A DNA stretch of 64,000 nt from an uncultured Clostridia bacterium (GCA_934747885.1 CAKVHE010000001.1:310001-374000); one strand, 5' to 3'; numbered from the stretch's first letter, positions 51,652-60,733 are shown. Notes: generated from the sequence alone by a model not told the origin. Numbers and translations: made by a program.

Positions 51652-52791
51652 TTAAACGTTTTCACGCATTGCTATGTCTAACATAGTTTCCAAATTGCAA
51701 ACCACTTTTACAAACCCGTTTTCGTTAAAAACCGTGTAAGTTTCGCCCGTAACTTCAGCGCCCTTTGGCAGGTTGTTTTCTGCAACTTTTTTGGCTTGCG
51801 CTTTTAGATTTTGTACCAATTCTTCTTCGGCTATGTTCACCACCTTTGGTGCAACCTTGTACCAAGTGGTCGTAGTCTTTTTTATTGGCAAAAGCAAGTT
51901 CTCGCTAACCAATGTTTCGGTGGTTTCAACCTCGTAGTATTCGTATGGCACCGCTGCCTCTTTGCCTTTTAGTTTTAGACCCAGAAGGCTTATGGTGGTT
52001 TGACTAATGCTTTCACCGGTGCGTTCCATTTTAGTTAGTTGCGTTTTGCCGTACGCTTCCCCGGCAATAAACACTTTTGCCATAACACTTCCGCCAGCCG
52101 GCGAAAAAGTTCCGTTTGTTGTGCTAGGACAAATTAAAACTTGCCCCTTGCTAACAATGTCGCCAATATTAACAAGCAAGTCGCCCGTCTGCCCGCGAAT
52201 GCTAACAATTTGCCCCGAATAGCGTGCCACAATTTTGCCGTCTATGGTTTTTTTAGGGAGCGAAATGCCTTTTATGGTAATGTTAAGTTTTACCCCTTCT
52301 TTATCTGCCACCACCAGTGATGCTTCGGGCGCCCCATTAACCAACAATTTTTCTATTGCCTTGTTTTCTAGTTTTGTCTTTTTGGCACCTTCTTTTATAC
52401 CGTTTTCTGCCAAAATTTGAAGCACTTCGGCTCTTATTGTTTCGGCGTTTTCACCCACAACGTCAACCGAAATTTTCCACGTTCTACCCGAGAACCAAAC
52501 AATAAAGGCGGTCGCCAAAACCAGTCCTACCACCAACCCAAGCCTACCGAGCACGCCCTTTAACATCTCGCTAGCGCCCGACCTTTCGGTTACGGTTACA
52601 TTATAACATACAAAAACGTTATTTTCTACTAGTTTTTTATAGTCTTTTTTGTACAAAGTTAAGTGCGTTTCGTCAAAACTAACCCGCGAGGCGTCAAACA
52701 CGCATGTGTTTGATTTTCTTAGCGCGCCAAGTAGTTTTAGTTGATTTAACCCCTTTATCGAAATTCTTACTTTGTTATCTAGTAAACTCAA
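51652..52791 (-). CDS. yqfD: Sporulation protein YqfD
   Basis: 379 residues with one membrane span near residues 88-108 (LGLVVGLVLATAFIVWFSG) and a large outer domain (ARYSGQIVSIRGQTGDLLVN). Matches YqfD, a sporulation membrane protein made with YqfC; its role is undefined. It overlaps yqfC by 17 bases. Confidence 0.9.
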   Translation of the reverse strand: MSLLDNKVRISIKGLNQLKLLGALRKSNTCVFDASRVSFDETHLTLYKKDYKKLVENNVFVCYNVTVTERSGASEMLKGVLGRLGLVVGLVLATAFIVWFSGRTWKISVDVVGENAETIRAEVLQILAENGIKEGAKKTKLENKAIEKLLVNGAPEASLVVADKEGVKLNITIKGISLPKKTIDGKIVARYSGQIVSIRGQTGDLLVNIGDIVSKGQVLICPSTTNGTFSPAGGSVMAKVFIAGEAYGKTQLTKMERTGESISQTTISLLGLKLKGKEAAVPYEYYEVETTETLVSENLLLPIKKTTTTWYKVAPKVVNIAEEELVQNLKAQAKKVAENNLPKGAEVTGETYTVFNENGFVKVVCNLETMLDIAMRENV

Positions 52792-53035
52792 TGTTCTGCA
52801 CCTTTCCTTTTATAATTGCTTCGCCCGCCTCTAGTTTTTCTATGACTAGTTTTATACCACTAAGCGTGCAAGTTTGCCCGCCGCGAAGCACAAAACAAAT
52901 TTTGTCACTCGAAAAACCATTAACGCGCAAAACGCCTTCCACCGCCACGACATCGGCGTTTATTATGGAAAGTTTAAATTTTTGTTCGAGTTCGTCTAAA
53001 TTTAATATACTTTCTAATTCATTAAAAAATCCCAT
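52775..53035 (-). CDS. yqfC: Sporulation protein YqfC (YabP family)
   Basis: 86 residues, YabP/YqfC family: ILNLDELEQKFKLSIINAD and KICFVLRGGQTCTLSGIKL. No ribosome-binding site precedes the ATG at 53035. That ATG lies in the downstream arm of a perfect hairpin that also looks like the greA terminator, and the first codons encode its T run. No other start is available, so translation is probably leaderless from a sporulation promoter inside the hairpin. Confidence 0.85.
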   Translation of the reverse strand: MGFFNELESILNLDELEQKFKLSIINADVVAVEGVLRVNGFSSDKICFVLRGGQTCTLSGIKLVIEKLEAGEAIIKGKVQNIEFTR

Positions 53036-53050
53036 ACTAAAAAGTATGGG
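53031..53050 (-). terminator. greA terminator overlapping the yqfC start codon
   Basis: Perfect 8-bp stem CCCATACT/AGTATGGG with a four-base loop, followed on the minus strand by ATTTTTTAA, 23 bases past the greA stop. Confidence 0.7.
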
Positions 53051-53069
53051 ACTAGGTGCAAAATTATGC
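53043..53069 (-). promoter_or_regulatory. Possible sigma-E-type promoter of yqfC-yqfD
   Basis: GCATAATT (53062-53069) and CATACT (53043-53048), 13 bases apart, resemble the sigma-E consensus (about GTCATATT and CATACA-T). The transcript would begin at or next to the yqfC ATG. Confidence 0.4.
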
Positions 53070-53073
53070 CAAA

Positions 53074-53547
53074 CTAAGCAACGCTAATTTGCAAGATTTT
53101 CATTTTAATGGTGCCAGCAGGTGCGTTAACGTCAACGATATCGCCCACGCGTGCACCCATGATAGATTTGCCAATTGGGCTTTCGTTAGAAATAAGACCT
53201 TTGTTTGGGTTGCTTTCTAGCGAGCCAACAATTGAGTATTCCACTTCTTCATCAAATTCTAGATCCAAAAGTTTTACCTTTGAACCAACCATAACACGGT
53301 CACTTTTTACTTTGCTAGAATCTACAATAATTGCTTGGCGCAAAGTTTCTTCAAGCATATCTATCTCTTTTTCAAGATTGCGTTGGTCATCACGGGCGGC
53401 ATCGTATTCCGAATTTTCGCTTAAATCGCCAAATTCACGAGCGGCTTTAAGTTTTTCTACCACTTCTTGTCTGCGAACGCTTTTTAAATAATCTAAATAT
53501 TTTTCTTTTTCTGCTTTGCCTTCTTTGGTCAAATAAATTTCTGCCAT
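53074..53547 (-). CDS. greA: Transcription elongation factor GreA
   Basis: 157 residues. The coiled-coil hairpin carries REFGDLSENSEYDAARDD with the acidic tip that enters the RNA polymerase secondary channel, and the C-terminal domain ends MGARVGDIVDVNAPAG. Rescues backtracked polymerase. GGAGG precedes the ATG. Confidence 0.97.
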   Translation of the reverse strand: MAEIYLTKEGKAEKEKYLDYLKSVRRQEVVEKLKAAREFGDLSENSEYDAARDDQRNLEKEIDMLEETLRQAIIVDSSKVKSDRVMVGSKVKLLDLEFDEEVEYSIVGSLESNPNKGLISNESPIGKSIMGARVGDIVDVNAPAGTIKMKILQISVA

Positions 53548-53589
53548 CTTAAACAGCCTCCAAAATGGTCTATTTTTTTATAGGTGCAT

Positions 53590-53618
53590 ATTATAAAGGC
53601 AATCAAGCCACTTGTCAA
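53590..53618 (-). promoter_or_regulatory. Perfect sigma-A consensus promoter of greA
   Basis: TTGACA (53613-53618), 17-base spacer, TATAAT (53590-53595). Confidence 0.85.
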
Positions 53619-53631
53619 GTACAAAATTTAC

Positions 53632-53660
53632 TTGAAAAACAAACAAGAATATTGTATTAT
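53632..53660 (+). promoter_or_regulatory. Divergent promoter of the small conserved gene
   Basis: TTGAAA (53632-53637), 17-base spacer, TATTAT (53655-53660). Its -35 lies 14 bases from that of greA. Confidence 0.65.
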
Positions 53661-53686
53661 ATAAAAGTAAATTTTGAGGAAAAACT

Positions 53687-53947
53687 ATGATAAAACTTTG
53701 GATACGCCTAGAAACCGACAACAAATTGGTTAAAGATATCATCTACCAAACCGCGGACAATTACTCGCGTGAAGATTTTTTTGAACACCTAACCGAAATA
53801 TGCTATCAGTTAAATGTGCCAGTTCCGGTAATTTTGCCAACCCATTACCAAAGTTTTGAGGCTTTTAACAATATGCGCTTTTTGCCGCGTGATTTTGTTG
53901 AGCCCTTTGAATATGACAAAATGATAATTGAAAACGCCCTAGAATAA
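53687..53947 (+). CDS. Small conserved hypothetical protein
   Basis: 86 residues beginning MIKLWIRLETDNKLVKD, with VPVPVILPTHYQSFEAF and a C-terminal RDFVEPFEYDKMIIE. From memory, this pattern (LWIR start, P...L..H...F in the middle, F.EPv.fD.M at the end) occurs in small Clostridial proteins of unknown function. No catalytic residues or membrane span stand out. AGGAAAAAC precedes the ATG. Confidence 0.75.
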   Translation: MIKLWIRLETDNKLVKDIIYQTADNYSREDFFEHLTEICYQLNVPVPVILPTHYQSFEAFNNMRFLPRDFVEPFEYDKMIIENALE

Positions 53948-53949
53948 AC

Positions 53950-53990
53950 AAAGAAGCAAACTATTAACCCTCGTTAAAGTTTGCTTCTTT
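53950..53990. terminator. Bidirectional terminator
   Basis: Perfect 13-bp stem AAAGAAGCAAACT/AGTTTGCTTCTTT between the small conserved gene and the convergent Rho-like gene. Confidence 0.85.
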
Positions 53991-54013
53991 TATTATATGC
54001 AAAAGTGAAAAAT

Positions 54014-55336
54014 TTATTCAAACTTTGTGTGCTTTATTTTTTCAAGCGCATCTGCCTCACTCATAGTCGACACAATTGTCATAAGTTCGTCTATACGATC
54101 AGGCGTTTTGCCACCGTAATACACCTTTAAGCACTCTTTTTTTAGTGCCATTTCGGCTTCGGTGTAGGCACCTTTGTCGATATTAAAAGTTTCGTTTAAA
54201 TCAATAGGCACCGGCACCCCGTAAGTTAAATAAGCGCGGTCAAAGGTAATACGATTGGTTGCATAAGGCTCTAGTTCGGTAAATATTTTTTCGCCAAACG
54301 CCGAGGTACGGTCAATGCCCACAATCACCGTAATGGTTCCGCCATTAACATCGCACATACCCGACATAAATAGTTCACGAATAAACTCCAAATCTTTGTC
54401 GCCCGCTTGCTGACATATTTTGGCAAGTTCTACCAAATTGTCTATCAGCAAAATGGCATCTAGCCCCATTTCAATAACGCGTTTTGCGCGTTCCAAACAG
54501 AATTTTGCCACTCTAATGGTTTCTTTTGGATCCGACTTTTCAAACCTAATAATTTCTCTACCCGTTTTATCTTCAAAACTTTTGTAGCGTTCCTTAATTG
54601 CGCTAGAAAACAATGGAATAATTTCGGCAGCAAGCCCTTCCTTTTCGGCACCAGCAAACATTTCCAAATAGTCGGCAAGTTCCGAATTTGCGCCTGAGCA
54701 AATTATTGTTCGACCACCAAACATAGCCGGTGCAAAGCCATCTAGTGCCTTTTGCGCACTAGGCTCAGCAAGTTTAAACACGCGTGCACGCAAATTGCTT
54801 GGTGTTAGCATATCAAAACTGCCACGCTTTTTAATGGTTTGAATAGAAAGTCTGTTAACCATAACCAACGTTCTAACGCCTTCTTCTTCTGAAAAAGTTA
54901 ACAAATCAGCTGGTCTAATTTCCACCAACTCAGGGTCCACCTTTTCACAAAAGTTTTCACGGCAAAAGTTTGAAGTATAAAGTTTGCCGGTTTTGGTATA
55001 GTCCTCACTTGCATAACCTTCGTACTTGGTTACATGGCGCGACGAACTTTTGTTGTTTGATGCAGCAAAGGTGTGCACCACATCGTCTAGTTCCGACTTA
55101 AATTCGTTTGCAATATAGGTATATGGATCATCTAGGAATTTTTTTTTTGCCGGTCTACCACGGGTTTCTTTGTTTGCTGGCAATTCACCACCAAAGCAAA
55201 TTGCAACAATGTGATTAACAAGTTGCTCTTTGGATAGTGACGTTGGCGACTTTACACCCACGCTACGCCCGAGTTCTCTTAGTTCAATAATACTTTTGGA
55301 TTGGTAAATTCTTTTTTGTTGCTCAATTAGCGTCAT
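54014..55336 (-). CDS. Rho-like protein with degenerate ATP-binding motif
   Basis: 440 residues. Residues 14-46 look like a Rho N-terminal domain (IIELRELGRSVGVKSPTSLS). Residues 200-385 follow the Rho ATPase core: AKFCLERAKRVIEMGLDAI (270-295) and the Walker B-like AILLIDNLVELAK match Rho's ILLDSITRLAR, and GGTITVIVGIDRTSAFGEKI matches the loop after it. At the Walker A position Rho has PPKAGKT; here residues 211-218 read IICSGANS with no Lys. It is therefore probably an ATPase-dead Rho relative, or a divergent family acting differently. GGGGACAG precedes the ATG; own promoter and no operon partner. Confidence 0.65.
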   Translation of the reverse strand: MTLIEQQKRIYQSKSIIELRELGRSVGVKSPTSLSKEQLVNHIVAICFGGELPANKETRGRPAKKKFLDDPYTYIANEFKSELDDVVHTFAASNNKSSSRHVTKYEGYASEDYTKTGKLYTSNFCRENFCEKVDPELVEIRPADLLTFSEEEGVRTLVMVNRLSIQTIKKRGSFDMLTPSNLRARVFKLAEPSAQKALDGFAPAMFGGRTIICSGANSELADYLEMFAGAEKEGLAAEIIPLFSSAIKERYKSFEDKTGREIIRFEKSDPKETIRVAKFCLERAKRVIEMGLDAILLIDNLVELAKICQQAGDKDLEFIRELFMSGMCDVNGGTITVIVGIDRTSAFGEKIFTELEPYATNRITFDRAYLTYGVPVPIDLNETFNIDKGAYTEAEMALKKECLKVYYGGKTPDRIDELMTIVSTMSEADALEKIKHTKFE

Positions 55337-55369
55337 TTTATCTGTCCCCTTTTTGAATATTATTGAATA

Positions 55370-55398
55370 ATTATACTATATCTTTGGGCGTTTGTAAA
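55370..55398 (-). promoter_or_regulatory. Promoter of the Rho-like gene
   Basis: TTTACA (55393-55398), 17-base spacer, TATAAT (55370-55375). The 140 bases between this and the next terminator hold no visible gene. Confidence 0.65.
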
Positions 55399-55540
55399 TC
55401 AATAAATCAAAATTTTTTGAAAAAATTTTACAAAATATACTTTTTTTCGTTGCCACATAGCAATTTTGCTAGCCAAGTAGCCGCGCCAAAGCGCGAAAAT
55501 ACCTAAGTGCTGGAGCAAACCTGCGCGCAAAAATAAGTAA

Positions 55541-55574
55541 AAAAGGGAAAGGCGCCCCGAAACTCGGTGCGCCT
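55541..55574 (-). terminator. Terminator of the DUF3794-LysM gene
   Basis: Stem AGGCGC-CCGA/TCGG-GCGCCT with one internal mismatch, followed by TTCCCTTTTTT on the minus strand. Confidence 0.75.
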
Positions 55575-55589
55575 CTGGTGGCTTTTGGG

Positions 55590-57089
55590 TTATTTTGTGC
55601 GATAAACGACCAACTTTCCTGCCTCGCCGTCCGTGTAAGACGGATTTTGGCACGCCAAACTATCTGGACTGATGCGCAAGGCTTTGGCGATGTCAAACAA
55701 ACTTTCCCCTTCCTTTGCAAAATAGATAGTTAAGGAACCTTTTGGTAGTTTGACTGGCTCGCCTTCGGTTACCGAATTTACAAAGCAGTCGTATGAAGTT
55801 TGGTCAAGCGACAAGGTGCCCGCAAATTCTAGTGACAAATTTAGATCCTTGCCGGCGCGGTTTTTGTAGCCAATTATGCGCGCGTCTAGTTTTTCGGCAA
55901 TTTCATAATTTTGCAAGTCTTCGCTAAAAATGCTGGACAAATTAAATGGAAATTCTAGGTTTGCACTAATAATTTCGTCAGCGTCGTAGTTTTTGTACAA
56001 AACTTCCACACTGGCATTGCCGGCAATATTAACAGTGGAACCATTGGCGTTAGTGCTTAAAACGGTCAAAACCGGCTTAGATAAGTGCAATATTTCGTCC
56101 ATACGCTTTTGCGAAGCGGTATCTACCACGGCATTATCTCTCTCGCTAATATTTAACATCTTTTTAAACTTGGTGTTATAAATACATTCGCTAGAGAGTT
56201 TAACGTTTTGATTTAGGTTAAACATATCCACAACCGATTCTTCGGTGGTTTCTCTTTTAGTGATAACCACCGCCAAAAGTTCACTGGTTAAATGCAAGGT
56301 TGTGCGCGTGCCTGTTTCGTCCACGGTTGGCAAAGCAACGCCGCCTACGCTTCTTAGTTCTACAAAAACCTTGTCTTCTGGCATAGTGTTTAAAAGAGCA
56401 ATCTCTTCGGCAAAATCTATGGTTTTTGTGGTTTGCTTAATTGCGCCGTCAGCATTGTAGCAGAGGTCTTTTACCACTTCGCCTTCCAACAAAACATAGT
56501 TGGTTGCTGGTGTAATTTTGTTTAAAATTACGGTATCGGTCACCGCCAAAATGTCGTCAATTTTGTCGTTGATGGTTGCATCTTCTTCTACCATAAACTT
56601 GCTATTGGCCACGCCAACCAATTCATCAAACGATAAGGTTTCAGTTTTTTCAATAAAATCTTCCGTACCCGCCGATGCAAAGGTAATTTCCTCAGCGCCA
56701 AGCCCAAAGATAGATAACTCTACAACCACTGTTACATCAACAAGGTTTGCGCCCGCTTTTTTTACCAAAGTTTCTTTTACCACCGGCACGCCATATAGGT
56801 TGTCAGCAACGCTCGAAAATTGCAAGCGTTCGTTTAGTGCGATTTCGGCATCAACTGCAAAATAATTTTTTGCTTCGTCCATGCACATAATTTTTGTTTG
56901 GCAATTGCCCGAAACGATAACCAATTCGCCGGCACGTTCTAGGTCAATTTCACCCACGGTTGTGGTTCCGCCAAGCACCTTTTCTAAGGTCTTGTCTGTG
57001 GTAATGTTTGCAGTTGTACCTGCTCTAAGTGTAGTAATTTTTAGTAATTTTTTTGAAATAAGTTGTTTTGTTTTAAAATTTGTTGCCAC
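55590..57089 (-). CDS. DUF3794 (SPOCS) repeats with C-terminal LysM
   Basis: From GTG 57087-57089 (AAGGAGG ten bases upstream) the protein has 499 residues. Several beta-rich DUF3794/SPOCS repeats fill residues 20-430. A LysM follows at about 450-499 (FAKEGESLFDIAKALRISP; LACQNPS). LysM binds peptidoglycan; this architecture is known from spore-coat or cortex proteins. No signal peptide, as expected for a mother-cell coat protein. The longer frame starting at 57131 has no ribosome-binding site. Confidence 0.88.
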   Translation of the reverse strand: MATNFKTKQLISKKLLKITTLRAGTTANITTDKTLEKVLGGTTTVGEIDLERAGELVIVSGNCQTKIMCMDEAKNYFAVDAEIALNERLQFSSVADNLYGVPVVKETLVKKAGANLVDVTVVVELSIFGLGAEEITFASAGTEDFIEKTETLSFDELVGVANSKFMVEEDATINDKIDDILAVTDTVILNKITPATNYVLLEGEVVKDLCYNADGAIKQTTKTIDFAEEIALLNTMPEDKVFVELRSVGGVALPTVDETGTRTTLHLTSELLAVVITKRETTEESVVDMFNLNQNVKLSSECIYNTKFKKMLNISERDNAVVDTASQKRMDEILHLSKPVLTVLSTNANGSTVNIAGNASVEVLYKNYDADEIISANLEFPFNLSSIFSEDLQNYEIAEKLDARIIGYKNRAGKDLNLSLEFAGTLSLDQTSYDCFVNSVTEGEPVKLPKGSLTIYFAKEGESLFDIAKALRISPDSLACQNPSYTDGEAGKLVVYRTK

Positions 57090-57165
57090 CAAAAAACGTC
57101 CTCCTTGACTTTTTAATAAAATATAGTACAAGGAGAACGCGTTTATGACACATTTTTAAAAAATT

Positions 57166-57426
57166 TTAATTTGCGCTAGTAGTTTTTTCGGTTGGCGTAA
57201 GCACAAGGTCGCCACACAAAATGTCGGCATACGAAAAACTTTGCTTGCCTTTTCCGCTAGGGCTTACAATATCTATGGTAAACACGCTAGGGTACACGCT
57301 TTCAATAACGCCCACTAGTGATTCCACCCTTTTGCGCCCCAAATTTACTTGCATATCCACCGATTTGCCCTTTAAATTTTTTATTTCTTCTACAATAGAA
57401 GCAATACCACCATTTACTTTTCTCAT
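57166..57426 (-). CDS. veg: Veg family protein
   Basis: 86 residues: IVEEIKNLKGKSVDMQVNLG and VFTIDIVSPSGKGKQSFSY are the conserved Veg core. Veg is a small conserved Firmicutes protein tied to biofilm regulation and spore outgrowth in Bacillus. AGGTG precedes the ATG. Confidence 0.92.
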   Translation of the reverse strand: MRKVNGGIASIVEEIKNLKGKSVDMQVNLGRKRVESLVGVIESVYPSVFTIDIVSPSGKGKQSFSYADILCGDLVLTPTEKTTSAN

Positions 57427-57472
57427 TTTTCACCTACAATCTTTTTTTAATTGTTGGCAAAAAACCAAAAAA

Positions 57473-59239
57473 TTATTCAGCGTACAAATTTAATAATTCG
57501 TTATAAAACTTAAAGGCAAAGTCGTAAGTGCTAGCGTCCTCAATATCCACCTCAGCAATTTTTAATAGACTAATTGGGTCAGCCTTGCAACCGGCAGACA
57601 AAAATTCTTTATATTTTTTTACATATTCGCCCGTTTGATCGTCCACAATTTTTTGCGAAATAGCAATTGCCGAAACAAGGCCGGTAGCATACTTGTACAC
57701 ATAAAACGGACGATAAAAATGTGGAATACGGCTCCACTCAAATTTTGCATATTCGTGAAGTTCCACTTTGCTGCCAAAATATTGCTTTAACAATTGTTCA
57801 TAGGCTGCGTTTAAATCTTCGGGCGCCAAGGCTTCGCTATCAGCAATTTTTTGGTTTATTTGCTTTTCAAATTCCGCAAACATAGTTTGTCTAAACACGG
57901 TGGCATAAAAGTTTTGAAGCAAACTTTCGGCAATTGCTTGCTTTTCGATTTTTGTTTTTGCCATTTTTAGTTTGTATCTTGCAAGCAACATTTCATTTAC
58001 TGTTGACGCAACTTCGGCAACAAAAATTACATACTGTTGCTTTGGTTCCGGCTGAGTGGTTTCGCTATAATGCGAATGCATGGCATGACCAAGTTCGTGA
58101 GCCAAAGTGCTTGCGTCTTCGGTGGTGCCGGCAAAGTTTAGCATAACATAAGGGTGACTTACCCCCGTGCTATACGAATAAGCACCACTAGACTTGTTTT
58201 CGGTTGGAAAAACATCTATCCAGCGTTCTGCAAAAGCGCGTTCGAGCAATTTCTGGTAATCGTTACCCAAGCATTTTAGCGCCTCTTTTACTATTTGTTG
58301 TGCTTCTTCGTAGGTGATAGTTTTTGCCTTTTCGGTAAATGAATTTGCATAAAAATCACACACGCGCATTTTTTCAAGATTAAGTTTTTGACGCTTTAAT
58401 TCCGCAAAGCGGTAAAAATCGGCAAGATGCGAATGCACCGCACCAATTAGGGTGTTGTACACTTTTTCGGTAACTTCTTCCCCTTCTAGCGCGCGAACAA
58501 AATTGTTTGCATATTTGTAGGTTTTTGAAACATAGTTTGAGTATTTTAGTCTATTTAGATAATTTTTTGTTAAGGTTAAATTAAATTCGCCAAACTTTTT
58601 GTGCATATTTTTGTGCGCCATTAGTCTTACATCGGCATTTGGGCTACGCATAAACGCCGAATAGGTGGCGTGAGTTAATTCCTTTTTTTCACCGTTTTCA
58701 AGCACTGGTTCAAATTTTAGTTCGGCATCACTCAGCGCATCAAACACACTATCAAAATCGGTAAATTCGCCCATGCCCGATAGCAAATACTCTTCACTGG
58801 CTGGCAAGGTGTGCGGAATTTCCTTTATTAAAAGATCAATAGTGCGGTCGTAATCTTTAAACCTTTTGTCGGCTTTTAAGCCTTCCAAAAACTCTTTGCC
58901 AAGGCTCACGAGTTCTGGCACCACAAAACTTACGGCGCGCGCGTATGCATTGCCGGCATTATCCACTTTGCCCGAAAGCACAATGGCTTTTGCGTTTGTT
59001 ATGTCTTCGCTATAAAACAAGTAACTATATAAGCCCAGTTTGGCAAGTTCTTTTTCTGCCTTTTCTTCTGTCATAAAAAGCGCAAAAACATCGTCTGCGG
59101 TTTTTATTTTGCCTTTAAAACTTTCTATCTCAGTCTTAAAATTAGAAAGAGCCGAAAAAGAATGCTCAATTTCGGCTTCACTTTTAAATATATGAGATAA
59201 GTTCCATTTGTAATTGTCCGCTACTTCGGTTCTTTTCAT
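57473..59239 (-). CDS. pepF: Oligoendopeptidase F
   Basis: 588 residues, family M3B zinc peptidase cutting short peptides in the cytoplasm. The zinc motif HELGHAMHSH is near residues 378-387 with VAEVASTVNEML downstream supplying the third ligand. Length is normal. The ATG overlaps the stop of the preceding gene as ATGA, making it the third gene of the lgt operon. Confidence 0.95.
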   Translation of the reverse strand: MKRTEVADNYKWNLSHIFKSEAEIEHSFSALSNFKTEIESFKGKIKTADDVFALFMTEEKAEKELAKLGLYSYLFYSEDITNAKAIVLSGKVDNAGNAYARAVSFVVPELVSLGKEFLEGLKADKRFKDYDRTIDLLIKEIPHTLPASEEYLLSGMGEFTDFDSVFDALSDAELKFEPVLENGEKKELTHATYSAFMRSPNADVRLMAHKNMHKKFGEFNLTLTKNYLNRLKYSNYVSKTYKYANNFVRALEGEEVTEKVYNTLIGAVHSHLADFYRFAELKRQKLNLEKMRVCDFYANSFTEKAKTITYEEAQQIVKEALKCLGNDYQKLLERAFAERWIDVFPTENKSSGAYSYSTGVSHPYVMLNFAGTTEDASTLAHELGHAMHSHYSETTQPEPKQQYVIFVAEVASTVNEMLLARYKLKMAKTKIEKQAIAESLLQNFYATVFRQTMFAEFEKQINQKIADSEALAPEDLNAAYEQLLKQYFGSKVELHEYAKFEWSRIPHFYRPFYVYKYATGLVSAIAISQKIVDDQTGEYVKKYKEFLSAGCKADPISLLKIAEVDIEDASTYDFAFKFYNELLNLYAE

Positions 59240-59934
59240 AAAATATCCCCTATAATTTTTTTCAAACTGTCGCTTGGGTTTAATGCCTCTTGCAAATCAA
59301 ACCCTTCTTCACTTGGGCGAGATAGTTCGCTAGCAAAAACCATTTGGTCGCGTAGTTTGCCCATAAGTTTTTGGTACTTAATTTCATTATCCTTAGACAA
59401 ACTATAATCTGGCTCTTCCATTGCTTTAACTTCCGCCAAGGTTAGCCATTCGTCACTATTAAGTTCTTTATTTTTTTTGCTTTTTGGCAAAGTTTTTTCT
59501 TTCAAACTGCTGCGAATTCTGCCAAACTCTTCAAACTGATCAATAAGTTCCAGCATTTCTTGTTCAAACAAAATGTTGCTGTTGTTGCCTTTTAGTTCCG
59601 GAATTTTGGTAAAAAGTTCATCAAGATAATTACGCCATCTTATGCCAAAAGTCTTCATTTTTTCCACTTGCAAATTGTTGCGAGTTTCTTGCTCTTTGGC
59701 TTGCTCCTTTACCAGTTTTCCTGCCTCATTCATTGCGCGAGATAACATTTTGTTTTTTTCGGTTAAATCGACAATTTCGCCTTGAAGTTCGTCCACTTGC
59801 TTTTTTAGTTCGTTTATACGGTCTTTTTGGTCGCGCGCAGTAATTTCACTCGCCGACAACATCTTTTTTAAATATTCTTCTACTTCAAGCGCGGTATAGG
59901 TTTTTTTATACTTACTTACTTTCGTCTTGTCCAT
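59236..59934 (-). CDS. DivIVA-like coiled-coil protein
   Basis: 232 residues. YKKTYTALEVEEYLKKML near the N-terminus resembles the membrane-targeting start of DivIVA/GpsB proteins, followed by a long coiled coil (RINELKKQVDELQGEIVDL) and a charged C-terminal half. Its gene overlaps lgt by 23 bases and pepF by four. A role in polar or division organisation is inference from the N-terminus only. Confidence 0.5.
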   Translation of the reverse strand: MDKTKVSKYKKTYTALEVEEYLKKMLSASEITARDQKDRINELKKQVDELQGEIVDLTEKNKMLSRAMNEAGKLVKEQAKEQETRNNLQVEKMKTFGIRWRNYLDELFTKIPELKGNNSNILFEQEMLELIDQFEEFGRIRSSLKEKTLPKSKKNKELNSDEWLTLAEVKAMEEPDYSLSKDNEIKYQKLMGKLRDQMVFASELSRPSEEGFDLQEALNPSDSLKKIIGDIL

Positions 59935-60733
59935 TATACGCCCTCACTGTTTGATTTAATTCCTTCTTTTTTTTATGATCCAAAATATATAGCACGATTA
60001 GCAAAGTTAGCCCCGCCACTACCATTAGGCCGGCAATAAGTTGCGACATTGCCACATTGCCTACCTTGTAAACAAATTCGGCTTGTCTGCGCGTTTCTAA
60101 GAAAAACCTTATGGTGCCATAATAAATTAGGTAGGTGCCAAGCACAATTCCGCGCTTTTTCTTAAAGGTATAAAGCAAAGTTACCAATAGTGCAAAGCCA
60201 ATCAAATTTAACACAAACTCATAAAAGAACAATGCTTCGTACCATTCGCCGCCAATTTGAACGGCAAGCGGAAACCACTGCAAACTTTCGTCCAAAATCT
60301 CTTTGCCGTATACCTCACCATTAAAATAGTTACCCCAGCGACCAATTGCCTGTCCCAAAATAACTAGCGGTGCCAAAATATCGGCAAGGCGAAAAAAATC
60401 AAGTTTTTTAAAGTGGCAATAAACAACAAGACCAATTGTGCCACCAACCAGCGCGCCCAAAATGCTAAGTCCACCGCCCTTAAAATCAAAATAATCGGCA
60501 AGCGTTAAATTGGGCTCAAAAATTACGGCAAACAAACGCGCCATAAATATGGCAGACGGTAAAAGCACCAGAACCAAATCGTAAGGCAACGATTGATCAA
60601 AACCGCGCTTTTTGCAAAAAAACATTAAAATAAGAAAATCTAAAATTATGGCGGAAGTTATAATAATTCCGTACCAATATATATCTATGCCAAAAAGCGT
60701 AAACGCTACTTTGCTTATCAGTAAGTTTTTCAT
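59912..60733 (-). CDS. lgt: Prolipoprotein diacylglyceryl transferase
   Basis: 273 residues, seven membrane spans. The Lgt signature GQAIGRWGNYFNGEVYG and the C-terminal TIRFFLETRRQ arginines are present. It adds diacylglycerol to the lipobox Cys of lipoproteins. No ribosome-binding site; TATAAT lies six bases before the ATG, indicating a leaderless mRNA. Confidence 0.96.
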   Translation of the reverse strand: MKNLLISKVAFTLFGIDIYWYGIIITSAIILDFLILMFFCKKRGFDQSLPYDLVLVLLPSAIFMARLFAVIFEPNLTLADYFDFKGGGLSILGALVGGTIGLVVYCHFKKLDFFRLADILAPLVILGQAIGRWGNYFNGEVYGKEILDESLQWFPLAVQIGGEWYEALFFYEFVLNLIGFALLVTLLYTFKKKRGIVLGTYLIYYGTIRFFLETRRQAEFVYKVGNVAMSQLIAGLMVVAGLTLLIVLYILDHKKKKELNQTVRAYNGQDESK

